Source: Corynebacterium guangdongense (GTDB lineage Bacteria > Actinomycetota > Actinomycetes > Mycobacteriales > Mycobacteriaceae). Taken from it: a stretch of DNA of 64,000 bases. Positions 27,222 to 35,706 of this stretch are shown here, piece by piece. A model generated the notes under the pieces. That model ran no database searches. It was given only the letters and a program-made list of their open reading frames with translations, and was not told the DNA's origin. Where the stretch lies: contig NZ_CP047654.1 of the NCBI RefSeq assembly GCF_030408915.1, positions 2,046,001 through 2,110,000 of the forward strand, given 5' to 3'. The stretch's first letter is position 1. Every line of letters begins with the position of its first letter. Both the position numbers and the translations under genes were made by a program.

Positions 27222-28868
27222 ATGAGCACCCAGCACAACATTGACGTGGACGTTGTCGTCGTCGGCGCCGGTTTCGCCGGCATCTACGCCACCCACCTCC
27301 TGCGCACCAAGAACAACCTCACGGTCCAGGGCTTCGAGAAGGGCTCCGGAGTCGGCGGCACCTGGTTCTGGAACCGCTACCCCGGCGCGCGCTGCGACGC
27401 CGAGTCCATCGTCTACTCCTACGGCTTCGACGACGAGATCCAGCAGGAGTGGACCTGGTCCGAGCGCTGGGCCACCCAGCCGGAGATCCTCGAGTACGCC
27501 AACTTCGTCGCCGACAAGCTCGACATCCGCCAGTACTACCGATTCAACACCGAGGTCGCCTCCATCACCTGGGACGAGGAGACCGCCACCTGGACCACGA
27601 CCACGGCCGACGGCGCGACCACCGTGTCCAAGTACGTCATCACCGCAGTCGGCTGCCTCTCGGCCTCCCAGGTCCCGAACTTCCCGGGCCTGGCCGACTA
27701 CCGCGGCGAGGTCCACCACACCGGCGCCTGGCCGCACGAGGGCGTCGACTTCACCGGCAAGAAGGTCTGCGTCATCGGCACCGGCTCCTCCGCCATCCAG
27801 TCCATCCCCAAGATCGCCGAGCAGGCCGAGCACGTCACCGTCTTCCAGCGCACCGCCACCTTCACCGTGCCGGCGCGCAACCGCCCCCTCGGCGTCGACG
27901 AGATGGCGCTGGTCAAGGCCGCCTACCCGGCGCTGCGCGAGCACGCCAAGACCACCGTCGCCGGCGTCATCGTCAAGCAGCCCATCGGCAGCGCCCTCGA
28001 GCTTGACGACGCCACCGTCCGCGCCGAGCTCGACGCCCGCTGGGCCTCCGGCGGACCCTCCGTCATGAACGCCTTCACCGACACCATGACCGACATGGAG
28101 GCCAACCAGATCACCGCCGAGTACGTCCGCGAGCAGATCAGGGCCACCGTCAAGGACCCGGCCACCGCGGCGCTGCTCACCCCGGACGCCTACCCGATCG
28201 GCACCAAGCGCATCTGCGTCGACACCGACTACTACGAGACCTACAACCGCGACAACGTCGCGCTGGTCTCCGTCCGCGAGCACCCCATCGAGCGCATCGG
28301 CTCCCGTGGCCCGGTGGTCGACGGCGTCGAGCACGACTGCGACATCCTGGTCATGGCCACCGGCTTCGACGCCATCACCGGCCCCCTGCTGCGCCTCAAC
28401 ATCACCGGCAGGGAAGGTCTGCCGCTGTCGGAGGCATGGGCAGAGGGCGGCAAGTCCTACCTCGGCCTCAGTGTCGCCGGCTTCCCCAACATGTTCACCA
28501 TCACCGGGCCGGGCAGCCCCTCGGTGCTGACCAACATGATCGTCTCCATCGAACAGCACGCAGAGTGGATCACCGACGCACTCCTGGCGTTGGAGGAGCA
28601 GGGCATCGACACCATCGAGGCGACTCCGGAAGCCCAGGAGGGGTGGGTCTCCTACGTCAACGAGGTCGCCAACACGACCCTCTACCCGCAGGCCGCCTCC
28701 TGGTACATGGGCGACAACATCCCCGGCAAGGCCCGTGTGTTCATGCCCTACGCCGGCGGCGCCCACACCTACCGGTCGATTTGTGAGGATGTTGCCGGTG
28801 CGGGATACCGCGGCTTCGCCCTCAGCTCGAGGGACCGTGCCCCGAAGGTACGGGTGCCGGTCGCCTAG
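27222..28868 (+). CDS. Baeyer-Villiger monooxygenase (type I, FAD and NADPH)
   Basis: A 548-residue flavoprotein that inserts an oxygen next to a carbonyl group. It has the FAD motif VVVGAGFAGIYA, GVGGTWFWNRYPGARCD, the type I fingerprint in the form YRGEVHHTGAWP (consensus FXGXXXHXXXWP, with Y for F), and the NADPH motif VIGTGSSAIQ. The length and the GSPSVLTNMIVSIEQHAEWI region recall cyclohexanone and phenylacetone monooxygenases. GAGAAC precedes ATG 27222. With the esterase and the nearby phenylacetate genes, growth on an aryl or cyclic ketone is plausible, but the substrate cannot be read from sequence. Confidence 0.95.
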   Translation: MSTQHNIDVDVVVVGAGFAGIYATHLLRTKNNLTVQGFEKGSGVGGTWFWNRYPGARCDAESIVYSYGFDDEIQQEWTWSERWATQPEILEYANFVADKLDIRQYYRFNTEVASITWDEETATWTTTTADGATTVSKYVITAVGCLSASQVPNFPGLADYRGEVHHTGAWPHEGVDFTGKKVCVIGTGSSAIQSIPKIAEQAEHVTVFQRTATFTVPARNRPLGVDEMALVKAAYPALREHAKTTVAGVIVKQPIGSALELDDATVRAELDARWASGGPSVMNAFTDTMTDMEANQITAEYVREQIRATVKDPATAALLTPDAYPIGTKRICVDTDYYETYNRDNVALVSVREHPIERIGSRGPVVDGVEHDCDILVMATGFDAITGPLLRLNITGREGLPLSEAWAEGGKSYLGLSVAGFPNMFTITGPGSPSVLTNMIVSIEQHAEWITDALLALEEQGIDTIEATPEAQEGWVSYVNEVANTTLYPQAASWYMGDNIPGKARVFMPYAGGAHTYRSICEDVAGAGYRGFALSSRDRAPKVRVPVA

Positions 28869-28883
28869 GTGTTGTGGTGCCCG

Positions 28884-28931
28884 CGCCGCCAGCTCCGGGA
28901 TCGGTTCCGGAGCTGGCGGCGTGGGGTTTTT
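28884..28931 (+). terminator. strong intrinsic terminator of the monooxygenase operon
   Basis: A perfect 15-bp stem (CGCCGCCAGCTCCGG and its complement), an 8-nt loop, then GGGG and TTTTT. It marks the left border of the low-GC insert. Confidence 0.92.
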
Positions 28932-29092
28932 CGACCATTCGTATTGTTTTTTCAGCCTCGCAACAATCTCCCTATGCCTCGAAGAGCTGATACCGCTACT
29001 CCTTAGAGGCACAATGCGTAGTGTCAAGAGATCATCAAATCAAGATGGATTCGTCGGCACGAGTTCCAAGCATTCAGCTACGATCATCCTTC

Positions 29093-30211
29093 ATGTCTGA
29101 TAAAAGCGAGACCGTCAACAAGATACTTAAGGAAATTGCCGTTCATGGAGCTTCCTTTGATAGCAAAACCTCGGATCTGAATCCAAAATCGGTAGCAGAT
29201 TGGGTCGACGAAAATGTGATCGATCTCGGCCCCAATTTTCAACGCCGAGACCGCTGGGATGAGACTCGTCAATCCAGGTTAATCGAATCCGTTATTTTAG
29301 GTATCCCAATTCCTCCCGCTTACTTAAGCAGCGAACCGAATCAGCCGTACGGTGTAATTGACGGGAAACAAAGAATCACCGCAATTCACAAATTCATGAG
29401 TAATGAACTCGTATTGACTGACTTGGAGCTGATTCCATCATTGAATGGGCTGAAGTACGAAGATCTCCCGTTTGATGTGACCAGCCGCCTTCGAGTCGAA
29501 CCTGCCATCCGTGCAGTGATCATTATTCCAAAGCCGTCTCAAGACGAAGAGTTAACATCTGACGGCGAAGCCAAGTACGAAGTCTTTCACCGGCTAAACA
29601 CAGGAGGGATCCAATTGGAACCTCAGGAGATCCGGAACAACAACTACCGTGGCCCATTCAATGAGCTGCTAATTGAACTAGCTGAAGACAGTTATATGCA
29701 GAAACAGCTAAAGGTCCGGGAAACTGACGAAGCATATAAGAAGATGGACGACATAGAGTACGTGCTTCGCTTCTTCACCCTTGCCGAACGATGGAGTGTT
29801 GAATCAGGGTTCGGCCAATTGCGCAATGAGCTAGATGACTACATGCGCCAGCACCGCTTTGCTGATGATAGCGAGCTGCAAGCATTCAGAAAAAAATACT
29901 CTACAATGCGTGACCGGGCTGAAAGCCTTTTCGGAGAGTACGCATTTCGCAGATGGACTGCCTCTAACGGTATCTGGAGGGACCAGCAAAACATTGCTGT
30001 CTACGATGCAGAGAGCATCGCCCTTTCCGAACTTTCTGATACCAATTTCGAGGCACTTTCCGAGAAGAAGTCAGAGGTACTAAAAAAAGTAAAGCAACTT
30101 TTCACAAAGGATCAAGCTTTTTCCAAAGCTATACAAGGCTCAACGGGCTCTCTAACATCAATCCATACCCGAGTCAATGCCGTCAAAGATGTCTTCGAAG
30201 GGTGTCTTTGA
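29093..30211 (+). CDS. DUF262 (ParB/GmrS-like) protein without a nuclease domain
   Basis: A 372-residue protein with an N-terminal DUF262 domain: GPNFQRRDRWDETRQSRLIESVILGIPIPPAYL and the DGXQR motif VIDGKQRITAIHKF (residues 88-101), followed by VFHRLNTGGIQLEPQEIRNNNYRG. In this superfamily the DGXQR motif belongs to a nucleotide-hydrolysing ParB-like fold, and in GmrSD, SspE and BrxU a DUF1524 HNH nuclease follows; here only a helical C-terminal part follows and no HNH motif is seen. GC content is visibly lower than in both flanks. The ATG at 29093 is the best-supported start, though no strong ribosome site is seen; codons 29021 and 29045 are alternatives. The HEPN gene follows after 30 bp. 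Likely part of a defence or toxin-antitoxin unit. Confidence 0.85.
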   Translation: MSDKSETVNKILKEIAVHGASFDSKTSDLNPKSVADWVDENVIDLGPNFQRRDRWDETRQSRLIESVILGIPIPPAYLSSEPNQPYGVIDGKQRITAIHKFMSNELVLTDLELIPSLNGLKYEDLPFDVTSRLRVEPAIRAVIIIPKPSQDEELTSDGEAKYEVFHRLNTGGIQLEPQEIRNNNYRGPFNELLIELAEDSYMQKQLKVRETDEAYKKMDDIEYVLRFFTLAERWSVESGFGQLRNELDDYMRQHRFADDSELQAFRKKYSTMRDRAESLFGEYAFRRWTASNGIWRDQQNIAVYDAESIALSELSDTNFEALSEKKSEVLKKVKQLFTKDQAFSKAIQGSTGSLTSIHTRVNAVKDVFEGCL

Positions 30212-30241
30212 TGTCACCTCACGGCTTAGTGGATCTTATAA

Positions 30242-31117
30242 ATGTCGAAATTTGAAGAAGAACTAGATTCTCTCGGCAAACATTTGAAAGCAACGTACTC
30301 CATTGCAACTTCTTCAACGGAGACGCCGCCATCATGGCTGCAGAACTCGCTTTCGGATGAAACTGCCGATCTACTTGCGTCCAAACTTCGCAATGGCATC
30401 TTCCTGTCAAATTTCACTGCTTTTGAAGCTTTCGTAAAGGCTGGTTGCGACGAGCTTCTTAGGAAAATTGACGATGCCAACTCCTCACATGACTCCATGT
30501 CGGAATCCCAAATATCTGAGGCGGTACACAGACTAAGCGACGCCATCAAAAGCATCCCTAAATGGCTTTCTAGAAATGAACGAGAGCGGGAAGTTTATCA
30601 ACTAAGCAAAATCCTTAACGAGGGATTCGAAACTCGAGTTTTTAAGCTTCCCAGTTCAGTCTATTTCCTTGGAAGCAACGTCACCTTCACAAATTTGAAA
30701 GATTTCGCAACCTCCGTGAAGAGAATCTCGCCGATCAAACCCCCACTGAAAGGCTTGCAGCTAGGAGATGTCACTTCCGCAACACTCCGGCTGATCACCC
30801 CCTATCGGCTGGCGCCGACTACCAAACGAGATCAGTTCGAACGATGCATGGATGAATTAGGCGCAATTCGGAACAAGGTCGCACATGACGCCGACTTTTC
30901 GCTTCAAATCTCAGATCTCTTAACGCAAACAAGACTCTTGGAAGCTGTCGCGAAAGCGTGGCACGTTTGGATTTCATTTGAAATCTGGAGGCTACAGCTG
31001 GATATGGAAAACTCAATCTTCTCTACGACTATCGAATTCGAAGGCAATAACCTGCGCCTAAGTCTCGACTATTCCAGGGGAAGCTCAGAACGAATGAGCA
31101 TCGAGCATGTCGCCTGA
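30242..31117 (+). CDS. HEPN-domain protein, candidate ribonuclease partner of DUF262
   Basis: A 291-residue, mostly helical protein. The C-terminal helix pair carries CMDELGAIRNKVAHDADF with RNKVAH at residues 210-215, the RX4H motif of HEPN ribonucleases, and the N-terminal part has FTAFEAFVKAGCDELLRK as seen in the MAE_28990/RiboL-PSP HEPN groups. HEPN proteins cleave RNA in toxin-antitoxin, abortive infection and CRISPR systems. It lies 30 bp downstream of the DUF262 gene in the same low-GC segment, so both were probably acquired together. The gene starts at ATG 30242 with only a weak ribosome site. The family call is from motif reading alone. Confidence 0.75.
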   Translation: MSKFEEELDSLGKHLKATYSIATSSTETPPSWLQNSLSDETADLLASKLRNGIFLSNFTAFEAFVKAGCDELLRKIDDANSSHDSMSESQISEAVHRLSDAIKSIPKWLSRNEREREVYQLSKILNEGFETRVFKLPSSVYFLGSNVTFTNLKDFATSVKRISPIKPPLKGLQLGDVTSATLRLITPYRLAPTTKRDQFERCMDELGAIRNKVAHDADFSLQISDLLTQTRLLEAVAKAWHVWISFEIWRLQLDMENSIFSTTIEFEGNNLRLSLDYSRGSSERMSIEHVA

Positions 31118-31215
31118 CCAGCTGATTTGTAACTTTCCATGCCCTTGCCTAAAGTTATGTCTCGTTGCAGAGAGCAACGGCCACAAGCCGAGGCGAACAG
31201 CAGCGAACAACTTAA

Positions 31216-31288
31216 TCCCCTATAGCTCAGTTGGCAGAGCATTCGACTGTTAATCGAAAGGTCACTGGTTCGAGCCCAGTTGGGGGAG
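31216..31288 (+). tRNA. tRNA-Asn (GTT)
   Basis: A 73-nt cloverleaf: acceptor TCCCCTA pairs with TGGGGGA, the D-loop is AGCTCAGTTGGCAGAGC, the anticodon stem-loop is TTCGACTGTTAATCGAA with anticodon GTT, and the T-loop is GGTTCGAGCC. Discriminator G; CCA is not fully encoded. It sits at the right edge of the low-GC insert. Confidence 0.97.
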
Positions 31289-31296
31289 CAGATCAC

Positions 31297-31335
31297 AGAA
31301 CGGCCACCGGTTCACTCCGGTGGCCGTTCTGATTT
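31297..31335 (+). terminator. terminator behind tRNA-Asn
   Basis: A perfect 14-bp stem (AGAACGGCCACCGG and its complement), loop TTCACT, then GATTT. Confidence 0.85.
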
Positions 31336-31430
31336 CCAGCCGCAGACCCCGCCAGTCCTGGAAAGCACAGGCGGTCCACCGAACCGTCATCTCCCGAAAC
31401 CGCCCCGCCCCGCTCACGTAGCCTTGATTC

Positions 31431-31934
31431 ATGACGAATCTGAAGACGCAAAGACCGTATCTGAACAAGATTCTCGCGGGAACCAGCGCAGCGGTCCTCG
31501 TCTGCGCCACCGTCGGGTCGATCCTGACCAAGCCGGACAGCCCCAGCTACCGGGCTCTGAAGAAGCCGACCTGGCAGCCCCCGGCACCGGTCTTCCCCGT
31601 CGCCTGGACCGCCCTCTACGCGGACATCGCGGTGGTCAACGGCCTGGTCCTCACCGATCTGGTCGCCGAGAAGCGCAACCGCGAGGCACGCTCCCTGGCC
31701 ACCGCCCTCGGCGTCAACCTGGCGCTCAACGCCGGGTGGTCCGGGGTGTTCTTCCGCGCCAACCGTTTCTGGCTGTCGGCCGTGTGGGCGGGGGTGCTCG
31801 CCGGTAGCTCTTGGGATCTGGTCCGACGCGCGGCGGCGTCCTCCCCCGCCCGAGGAGCCGCCCTGGCCCCGTACGGGCTGTGGACGACTTTCGCCACCGC
31901 CCTGTCGACCCGCATCGCCCAGCTCAACAGATAG
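31431..31934 (+). CDS. tspO: TspO/MBR-family membrane protein
   Basis: A 167-residue five-helix membrane protein with TspO landmarks: KPTWQPPAPVFPVAWTALYADIAVVNG, the helix segment VNLALNAGWSGVFFRANRFW and the end APYGLWTTFATALSTRIAQLN. TspO proteins bind tetrapyrroles and act in stress or tetrapyrrole turnover. Some tryptophans of the usual signature are replaced, as in other actinobacterial members. It stands alone behind the tRNA terminator; its start ATG 31431 has a weak ribosome site. Confidence 0.85.
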   Translation: MTNLKTQRPYLNKILAGTSAAVLVCATVGSILTKPDSPSYRALKKPTWQPPAPVFPVAWTALYADIAVVNGLVLTDLVAEKRNREARSLATALGVNLALNAGWSGVFFRANRFWLSAVWAGVLAGSSWDLVRRAAASSPARGAALAPYGLWTTFATALSTRIAQLNR

Positions 31935-32130
31935 GGCGTCCCCGCGGGACTTCGTCGTCGCCAAGCCCCGCACCGGGGCCAGCGGACAAAACTGACCGGA
32001 GCCAGACTCCAAGTGTGACCTACGGCACCATCGGCGGGGCCGGACTATGCTCGGGCCCATAACCCATCTCCGCCACGGAACCGGTCGAGCGCCGTTGTCG
32101 CCGGTCGAGCCACTGAAGGAGCCGATCCCC

Positions 32131-33633
32131 ATGAGCCCTCTCATTTCCGGCAATTCCTACTGGATGGAGTCCGTCCCCGGCACTCCCCTACCCGCGCTCT
32201 CCGGCGACGCACACGCACACGTGTGCGTCATCGGCGGCGGCATCACGGGACTGCTCTGCGCCTATGAGCTGGCGGAGGCCGGTCAGGACGTGGTCCTGGT
32301 CGAAGGAGAGCGCCTGGCCTCCGTGGTCACCGGGTACACGACGGCGAAGCTGACCTCCCAGCACTCCCTGCGCTACGCCGCGTTGAAGGAGGAGCGGGGG
32401 CGCGAGGCCGCGGAAACCTACGGCCGGGTCAACGAAGCCGCCCTCACAAGGATCCGGCAGATCGCCGCCGAGCTGGGCGTCGACGGGGCCGTCGAGACCC
32501 GCCACGCCTACGTCTACGGCACCTCCGCGGAGACGCTGGAGCCGATCAGGAAGGAGGCCGAGGTCGCCCGCGAGCTCGGGTTGCCGGCCTCCTTCACCAC
32601 CTCGGTGCCGCTGCCCTTCGACACGGTCGGGGCGGTGCGCTTCACCGGCCAGGCCCAGATCCATCCCCGCAGCCTGCTGCTGCCGCTGGCCCACGTGCTC
32701 ATCGAGCGCGGGGTGAAGATCTTCGAGTCCACCCAGGTCACGGCACTGGAGCACGATGAGCACTGGACGGTGACCACCGAGGGCGGGACCGTGCGGGCCG
32801 AGCACGTGGTGCTGGCCACGGGCACCCCGATCGCCGGGGTCGGCGACGAGCTGTGGGAGCGGCTCTACTGCCATCAGGGCTACGCCGTGGCGATGCCGCT
32901 GAGCGGCGAGCGCCCGGACGGGGTGCTCATCTCCCATGACCGGCCGATGCGCTCCATCCGGACGATTCTCGACGGGGATCGCCGGCTGCTCCAGGTCGGC
33001 GGCGGTGCCTTCGTCCACGACTCGAACTCCGGGGCCACCCCCTTCGACGACCTCGAGGAGTGGGCGCGCGAGCACTTCGATGTCGGCCCGGCCGAGTACC
33101 GGTGGAGCACCCAGGACAACTCGACCACCGACCGGGTGCCGATGATCGGGGCACTCGAGCAGCCGAACCTCTACATCGCCACCGGTTTCGGCGGCTGGGG
33201 CCTGACCACCGCCGGGGTGGCCGCCGCCCTCATCCGGGACCTCGTCACCGGCGCAGCCGGCGATCCGGCCCGCGACCGGCTCTTCGACCCGACCCGGCCG
33301 CTGCCCGCCGCCGACGCCGCCCTGATCTCCGCGCGCACCAGCAGCGGCACCGACGAGGATCCCGGCGGGATCGTGGCCGCACTGCAGCCCGGCGAGGCGG
33401 CGGTGGTCCGCCACGCCGGGCGCCAGGTCGGCGTCCACCGCGCCGCCGACGGTGCGCTGCAGGCGGTCTCGGCGGTCTGCACCCACGCCGGCGGCGTAAT
33501 CCTGTGGGACCGGGAGGACGGCCAGTGGCACTGCCCCTGCCACGGTTCGCGCTTCGCCCCGGATGGGGCGGTGACGCGCGGCCCGGCCCGGGAGGCGCTG
33601 CCTGAGATGGGCGAGTTTCTCGACGCCAACTGA
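32131..33633 (+). CDS. FAD-dependent oxidoreductase with C-terminal Rieske domain
   Basis: A 500-residue fusion. Residues 1 to about 385 are a DAO-type flavin oxidoreductase (CVIGGGITGLLCAYELAEAGQDVVLVE, then VLATGTPI and IATGFGGWGLTTAG), and the last 100 residues are a Rieske 2Fe-2S domain with both ligand pairs, CTHAGG and CPCHGS. The family (YurR-like/Rieske-fused) is common in Gram-positives; substrates are not established, with amine or hydroxy acid oxidation as possibilities. GAAGGAG lies 9 nt before ATG 32131. It is monocistronic. Confidence 0.88.
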   Translation: MSPLISGNSYWMESVPGTPLPALSGDAHAHVCVIGGGITGLLCAYELAEAGQDVVLVEGERLASVVTGYTTAKLTSQHSLRYAALKEERGREAAETYGRVNEAALTRIRQIAAELGVDGAVETRHAYVYGTSAETLEPIRKEAEVARELGLPASFTTSVPLPFDTVGAVRFTGQAQIHPRSLLLPLAHVLIERGVKIFESTQVTALEHDEHWTVTTEGGTVRAEHVVLATGTPIAGVGDELWERLYCHQGYAVAMPLSGERPDGVLISHDRPMRSIRTILDGDRRLLQVGGGAFVHDSNSGATPFDDLEEWAREHFDVGPAEYRWSTQDNSTTDRVPMIGALEQPNLYIATGFGGWGLTTAGVAAALIRDLVTGAAGDPARDRLFDPTRPLPAADAALISARTSSGTDEDPGGIVAALQPGEAAVVRHAGRQVGVHRAADGALQAVSAVCTHAGGVILWDREDGQWHCPCHGSRFAPDGAVTRGPAREALPEMGEFLDAN

Positions 33634-33795
33634 CGGGGATGGCCACGCCGGGCCTCCCCTGCTGCGAGTTGCCTGTGGAGGAGCCACCAGTTCGGCACAA
33701 CTCCCACGGGGACCGCCCTGACCTGCAATTTCGGGGTGGCAGGCCAGGCTAACCACCGTTGCGCCCCCGGCATCTGCAGGAGTTAAGTTTCCGTC

Positions 33796-34260
33796 ATGTT
33801 CTCCACCGTCGCCGGCCTTCCGGCCCACCCACTCTTCGTCCACGGCGCCGTCGTCCTGGGCCCGCTCGCCGCTGTTCTCCTCATCGCCTGGGCGCTGCTC
33901 CCCCGCGCCAACCGCCACCTCTTCTGGCCCTCCCTGGTCGCCGCCGTCGCGGCGGTGCCGGCCACGCTCGTCGCCAAGGCCTCCGGGGAGGCGCTGCTGG
34001 AGGCCGAAGGCTTCAGCGAGGACAACCCCGGCCGCTTCGCCGAGCACGTGCAGTACGCCGACATGCTCACCGTGGCGGTCATCGGCGCCGCGGTCCTGGC
34101 CCTCGGCTACGCGTTCGTGGTCCACCGCGGCATCGCAAACCCGGGCGTCCGGTGGCTGCTGCGCATCCTCCTGGTCCTGGCGGCCGTGGCGGTGCTGGTG
34201 ACGGCGGCGCTGACCGGTCACGAGGGCGCCAGCCTGGTCTGGGCCGGGTCCGGGTCTTGA
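33796..34260 (+). CDS. DUF2231-like membrane protein
   Basis: A 154-residue protein with four hydrophobic helices. The start MFSTVAGLPAHPLFVHGAVVLGPLA and the later NPGRFAEHVQYADM resemble the DUF2231 family, whose histidines are thought to bind haem or metals; function unknown. It ends 16 bp before a long hairpin and is convergent with wecB. No strong ribosome site was seen before ATG 33796. Confidence 0.75.
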   Translation: MFSTVAGLPAHPLFVHGAVVLGPLAAVLLIAWALLPRANRHLFWPSLVAAVAAVPATLVAKASGEALLEAEGFSEDNPGRFAEHVQYADMLTVAVIGAAVLALGYAFVVHRGIANPGVRWLLRILLVLAAVAVLVTAALTGHEGASLVWAGSGS

Positions 34261-34275
34261 CCCCGGCCACATAAA

Positions 34276-34321
34276 CCCGCCGCCCCGCACCCGGGGCAGT
34301 CTCCGGGTGCGGGGCGGCGGG
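34276..34321. terminator. 19-bp perfect hairpin between convergent genes
   Basis: CCCGCCGCCCCGCACCCGG and its exact complement enclose the loop GGCAGTCT. It lies between the DUF2231-like gene and wecB, which converge, and probably serves both; no T-run is present. Confidence 0.75.
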
Positions 34322-34350
34322 CGTCGACAAGCGGGCCAGGCAGCAGGCGC

Positions 34351-35565
34351 CTACACCTTGGCCTCGGCCAGCTGCTCCGACAGGCGCGGTTCATCCGCGC
34401 CCGGGTCTGCCGGACGCGCCTGCGGCTCAAAGTCCGGCAACCGCTCACCCACACCCAGCATCGCCGCGATCGCCGCGACCACCCGCTGGGCGGCCTGACC
34501 GTCACCATAGGGGTTGACGGCCTGCGCCATCGCGTCGTAGGCGACCTTGCTGTCCAGCAGCAGCTGGGTCTCCATGACGATCCGGTTCTTGTCCGTGCCG
34601 ATGAGCTTGACCGTCCCGGCCACCACCGCCTCCGGGCGCTCGGTGTTCTCCCGCATCACCAGCACCGGCTTGCCCAACGAGGGAGCCTCCTCCTGCACCC
34701 CGCCGGAATCGGTGAGCACCAGCGCCGAGCGCGCCATCAGCTTGGTGAACTGGTCATAGGGCAGCGGGTCGGTGATGACCACGTTGTCCAGCTGGTCGAC
34801 CTTGGGCAGCACCACGTCGCGCACCCTCGGGTTCAGGTGCAGCGGCAGCACGAAGATCACCTCGGGGTTGGCGCACGCCAGCTCCTGGACCGCGCCACCG
34901 ATCTCGGTCATCGCGTCCAGGTTCTCCCGGCGGTGCGTGGTCACCGTGACGATGCGCTGATCCCCCGCGGCCGCCTCGGCCAGGGCCGGATCACAGAATT
35001 CGGTGTCCCACTCGGCGGCCTGCAGCAGCGAGTCGATGACGGTGTTGCCGGTGACGACGATGCCGCTGGAGCGGAAGTTCTCCCGACGAAGGTTCTCGCG
35101 CGACTCCTCCGTCGGGGCCAGGTGCAGCTGCGCGATCTGGCTGATGATGCGCCGGTTGGCCTCCTCCGGGAACGGGGAGTTGATGTTGCCGGTGCGCAGA
35201 CCCGCCTCGACGTGGACGACCTTGACCTCCCGGTAGAACCCGGCCAGGGCGGCGACCATCGCGGTGGTGGTGTCGCCCTGGGAGATGATGACGTCGGGGC
35301 GCTCGGCGAGGATGACCTCGTCGAGGCCGGCGATGGCGCGTGAGACCAGTTCGTTGAGGGACTGGCCCGGCTTCATCAGGCCCAGGTCATGCGCCGGGGT
35401 GATCTCGAACATGGTGCTGACCTGGTCGAGCATCTCCTTGTGCTGGCCGGTGGACACGGCGATCGACTCGAAACGACCGTCGGCCTCGATGGCCTTGACC
35501 ACCGGGGCCATCTTGATGGCCTCGGGACGGGTGCCGGCGATGGACATGATTTTCGGCTTACTCAC
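34351..35565 (-). CDS. wecB: UDP-N-acetylglucosamine 2-epimerase (non-hydrolysing)
   Basis: A 404-residue GT-B-like epimerase that interconverts UDP-GlcNAc and UDP-ManNAc for surface polysaccharide. It shows MSIAGTRPEAIKMAPVVKAI, QGDTTTAMVAAL, HVEAGLRTGNINSPFPEEANRR, THRRENL, LPLHLNPRVR and LTDSGGVQEEAPSLGKPVLVMRENTERPEA, all diagnostic. GTG 35565 was chosen since AGGAG lies 8 nt upstream. A C-terminal extension of about 30 residues rich in proline and glutamate is extra. It is separated from the polysaccharide locus by about 26 kb but may supply it with ManNAc. Confidence 0.95.
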   Translation of the reverse strand: MSKPKIMSIAGTRPEAIKMAPVVKAIEADGRFESIAVSTGQHKEMLDQVSTMFEITPAHDLGLMKPGQSLNELVSRAIAGLDEVILAERPDVIISQGDTTTAMVAALAGFYREVKVVHVEAGLRTGNINSPFPEEANRRIISQIAQLHLAPTEESRENLRRENFRSSGIVVTGNTVIDSLLQAAEWDTEFCDPALAEAAAGDQRIVTVTTHRRENLDAMTEIGGAVQELACANPEVIFVLPLHLNPRVRDVVLPKVDQLDNVVITDPLPYDQFTKLMARSALVLTDSGGVQEEAPSLGKPVLVMRENTERPEAVVAGTVKLIGTDKNRIVMETQLLLDSKVAYDAMAQAVNPYGDGQAAQRVVAAIAAMLGVGERLPDFEPQARPADPGADEPRLSEQLAEAKV

Positions 35566-35706
35566 GCGAAGAACTCCTAGTGCTGAACCGCGGTCGTGCC
35601 CGGGCATGGCCGACCGCCGGTCCTGGGGAATGTTTGAGACTATGTTTACCGCATCCTGGCAGATGCGTCAGAACTCATTCAATCACCCACATGCCCCCGA
35701 TGCATG

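Noticed and set aside
26271..29027. 918-codon reverse frame
   Set aside because: Antisense shadow of the esterase and monooxygenase genes, with repetitive Gly/Val/Asp composition.
29021..29092. Upstream extension of the DUF262 gene
   Set aside because: The added residues have no match to the domain; ATG 29093 is the better start, although this is not certain.
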